NCBI GenBank assembly: GCA_037439705.1
Contig: JBBIVP010000116.1
Span: forward strand, 1-6,739
From: JBBIVP01 sp037439705 [NCBI: bacterium]
GTDB lineage: Bacteria; JBBIVP01
Direction of reading: 5' to 3'
DNA length: 6,739 nucleotides
A program made the translations under genes and the position numbers. The notes under the pieces are model-generated. The model did no database searches and was not told the DNA's origin. It saw only the letters and a list, made by a program, of their open reading frames with translations. Shown here piece by piece: positions 5,895 to 6,739 of this stretch. The first letter of the stretch is position 1, and each line of letters starts with the position of its first letter.

Positions 5895-6739
5895 CTACCA
5901 AAACCTCTATTACTTCTTTCCAGAAATTTATGGTTTCATCCTCCTGGAAATCAGCGACAAGAGGGTCTATCTCGCAGAGGTCCATTCCCACAATCCTTTT
6001 CTTTTTGATTTTTTTGCTGAGTTTTTTTATGAACTGAAGAAATTTCCCGGGAGAAATCCCGCAGAGATTTCTCGTCCTTACCGCGTAGGTTCTTTCTCCA
6101 GCACACACATCAGCATCAATGGATATGTAAATTTCATCGCAATTCTCAACGAACTCAAAGTTTTCCCCCTTAAAAAGTTTATCCTTCTCCACTATTTTTA
6201 ATCCCATTTTTTTCAACAGGGAAAGTTCTTTATCGGGCGGACTTCCTCTCTGAAATTTCTCAGAAACTCCCATTATGCAAACCTGATGAGGTTCAAGAAT
6301 TTCATCTTCTATCATCTTTTGAATAAAATTGGCTGAGGAAAAAAAGTTCTCCTCTTTTCTTCCGAACCTTGCGGAAATGGATATGGCATCTATGTGGGAA
6401 TCAAAACAGAGAAAAAGTGGTTTTTTGCCTTTTTCTCTGAGTGCTTTTAAAACTCCGTAGGTCATTGAGTGTTCCTCTGAGATTAAAAATGGTACGCCGT
6501 TTTCCAGAGCTGAGACAATTTTCCGAACCTTATCCGCCATAGCCATAAGTCCGTTTTTCCTGATAAATTCCATTCTGTTGAAAGCATTCAGAACCGGCAG
6601 GGTTTCAACTGTGGGAAGAGGAAGGAGCCATTCAGGCACATCCACATTTCCGAGGAAGACAAATTTTTCTAAAGAAAATTTTTCAGATAAAAGACCAAAG
6701 CTGGTCTTTGAAACCGATTCTTCTCTGGAAGGAAGGATT
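5881..6739 (-). CDS. ureohydrolase (arginase/agmatinase/formiminoglutamase) superfamily protein, 5' end outside window
   Basis: A manganese-type hydrolase fold. The frame is open from the right edge, giving 285 visible residues. A GTG at 6645 begins a 254-residue version, but FGLLSEKF and FVFLGNVDVPEW upstream read as protein, so I treat the gene as truncated. Numbering from that GTG, all six expected metal ligands are present: His59; Asp82, His84 and Asp86 in DSHID; Asp177 and Asp179 in SIDADV. MDLCEIDP (221-228) matches the late VEVNP motif. Around these, EEH replaces GGDH, SSAN (103-106) lacks the His of the HG/HA loop, AG follows SIDADVC in place of DP, and Asn193 stands where arginases and agmatinases have the Glu that binds the guanidino group. 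From memory, formiminoglutamases also lack that His and Glu, so a HutG-like enzyme is the best guess; a non-catalytic role is possible. Its stop codon overlaps the tilS start. Confidence 0.75.
   Translation of the reverse strand, partial: ILPSREESVSKTSFGLLSEKFSLEKFVFLGNVDVPEWLLPLPTVETLPVLNAFNRMEFIRKNGLMAMADKVRKIVSALENGVPFLISEEHSMTYGVLKALREKGKKPLFLCFDSHIDAISISARFGRKEENFFSSANFIQKMIEDEILEPHQVCIMGVSEKFQRGSPPDKELSLLKKMGLKIVEKDKLFKGENFEFVENCDEIYISIDADVCAGERTYAVRTRNLCGISPGKFLQFIKKLSKKIKKKRIVGMDLCEIDPLVADFQEDETINFWKEVIEVLVDEAF

Noticed and set aside
6051-6073. GAGAAATC / GATTTCTC inverted repeat with a 7-base loop
   Set aside because: It lies inside the conserved late loop of the ureohydrolase coding region with no T-run after it; about what chance gives in this length of sequence.
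5845-6201. + strand open frame of 118 codons opposite the tilS and ureohydrolase genes
   Set aside because: It is the reverse shadow of two well-supported genes, has no ribosome site and no recognisable protein features. The same holds for the other long opposite-strand frames.
1-6739. A new multi-gene defence, mobile or biosynthetic system
   Set aside because: Every stretch is occupied by housekeeping or metabolic genes. No nuclease, transposase, integrase, toxin-antitoxin pair or repeat array was visible, and the four minus-strand genes show no shared pathway.

Overview
The window is AT-rich and densely packed, with eight protein-coding genes. Six are complete and one is cut at each window edge. 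The only clear intergenic gap, about 60 bases at 4496-4556, carries a promoter. I saw no tRNA, rRNA, CRISPR array, insertion sequence or phage gene. The TonB-type protein implies a Gram-negative cell with an outer membrane. Arginine is written mostly with AGA/AGG, ATA is common for isoleucine, and coding strands are rich in purine. These habits are frequent in thermophilic or deep-branching bacteria. I cannot name the lineage, so an uncultivated Gram-negative and possibly thermophilic bacterium is inference.

Left half, + strand, 1-2734: a type II fatty acid synthesis operon in the classical order fabD (3' part), fabG, acpP, fabF. FabD loads malonyl onto the acyl carrier protein, FabF condenses it with the growing acyl chain, FabG reduces the 3-keto product, and AcpP carries the intermediates. 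Spacing is very tight: fabD/fabG and acpP/fabF overlap by 4 bases, and the acpP Shine-Dalgarno site shares bases with the fabG stop codon.

Right half, - strand, 6739-2736, read right to left: a 5'-truncated arginase/agmatinase/formiminoglutamase-superfamily protein, tilS (tRNA-Ile lysidine synthetase), a PLP enzyme of the ACC deaminase/D-cysteine desulfhydrase fold, and a TonB-family protein. The ureohydrolase and tilS overlap by 14 bases and the PLP gene and tonB by 22. A near-consensus promoter at the end of tilS separates the last two genes as a probable sub-operon. The four genes share no obvious pathway. The two halves converge with one base between the fabF and tonB stop codons.

I did not find a convincing new multi-gene system. 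The two most unusual genes are metabolic enzymes that keep their family's metal or cofactor ligands but differ at positions tied to substrate choice. These are the ureohydrolase-like protein (lost GGDH glycines, no catalytic-loop His, Asn in place of the guanidino-binding Glu) and the PLP enzyme (Thr for the catalytic-site Ser, NTHN for HTGG). Their substrates cannot be read from the family name alone.
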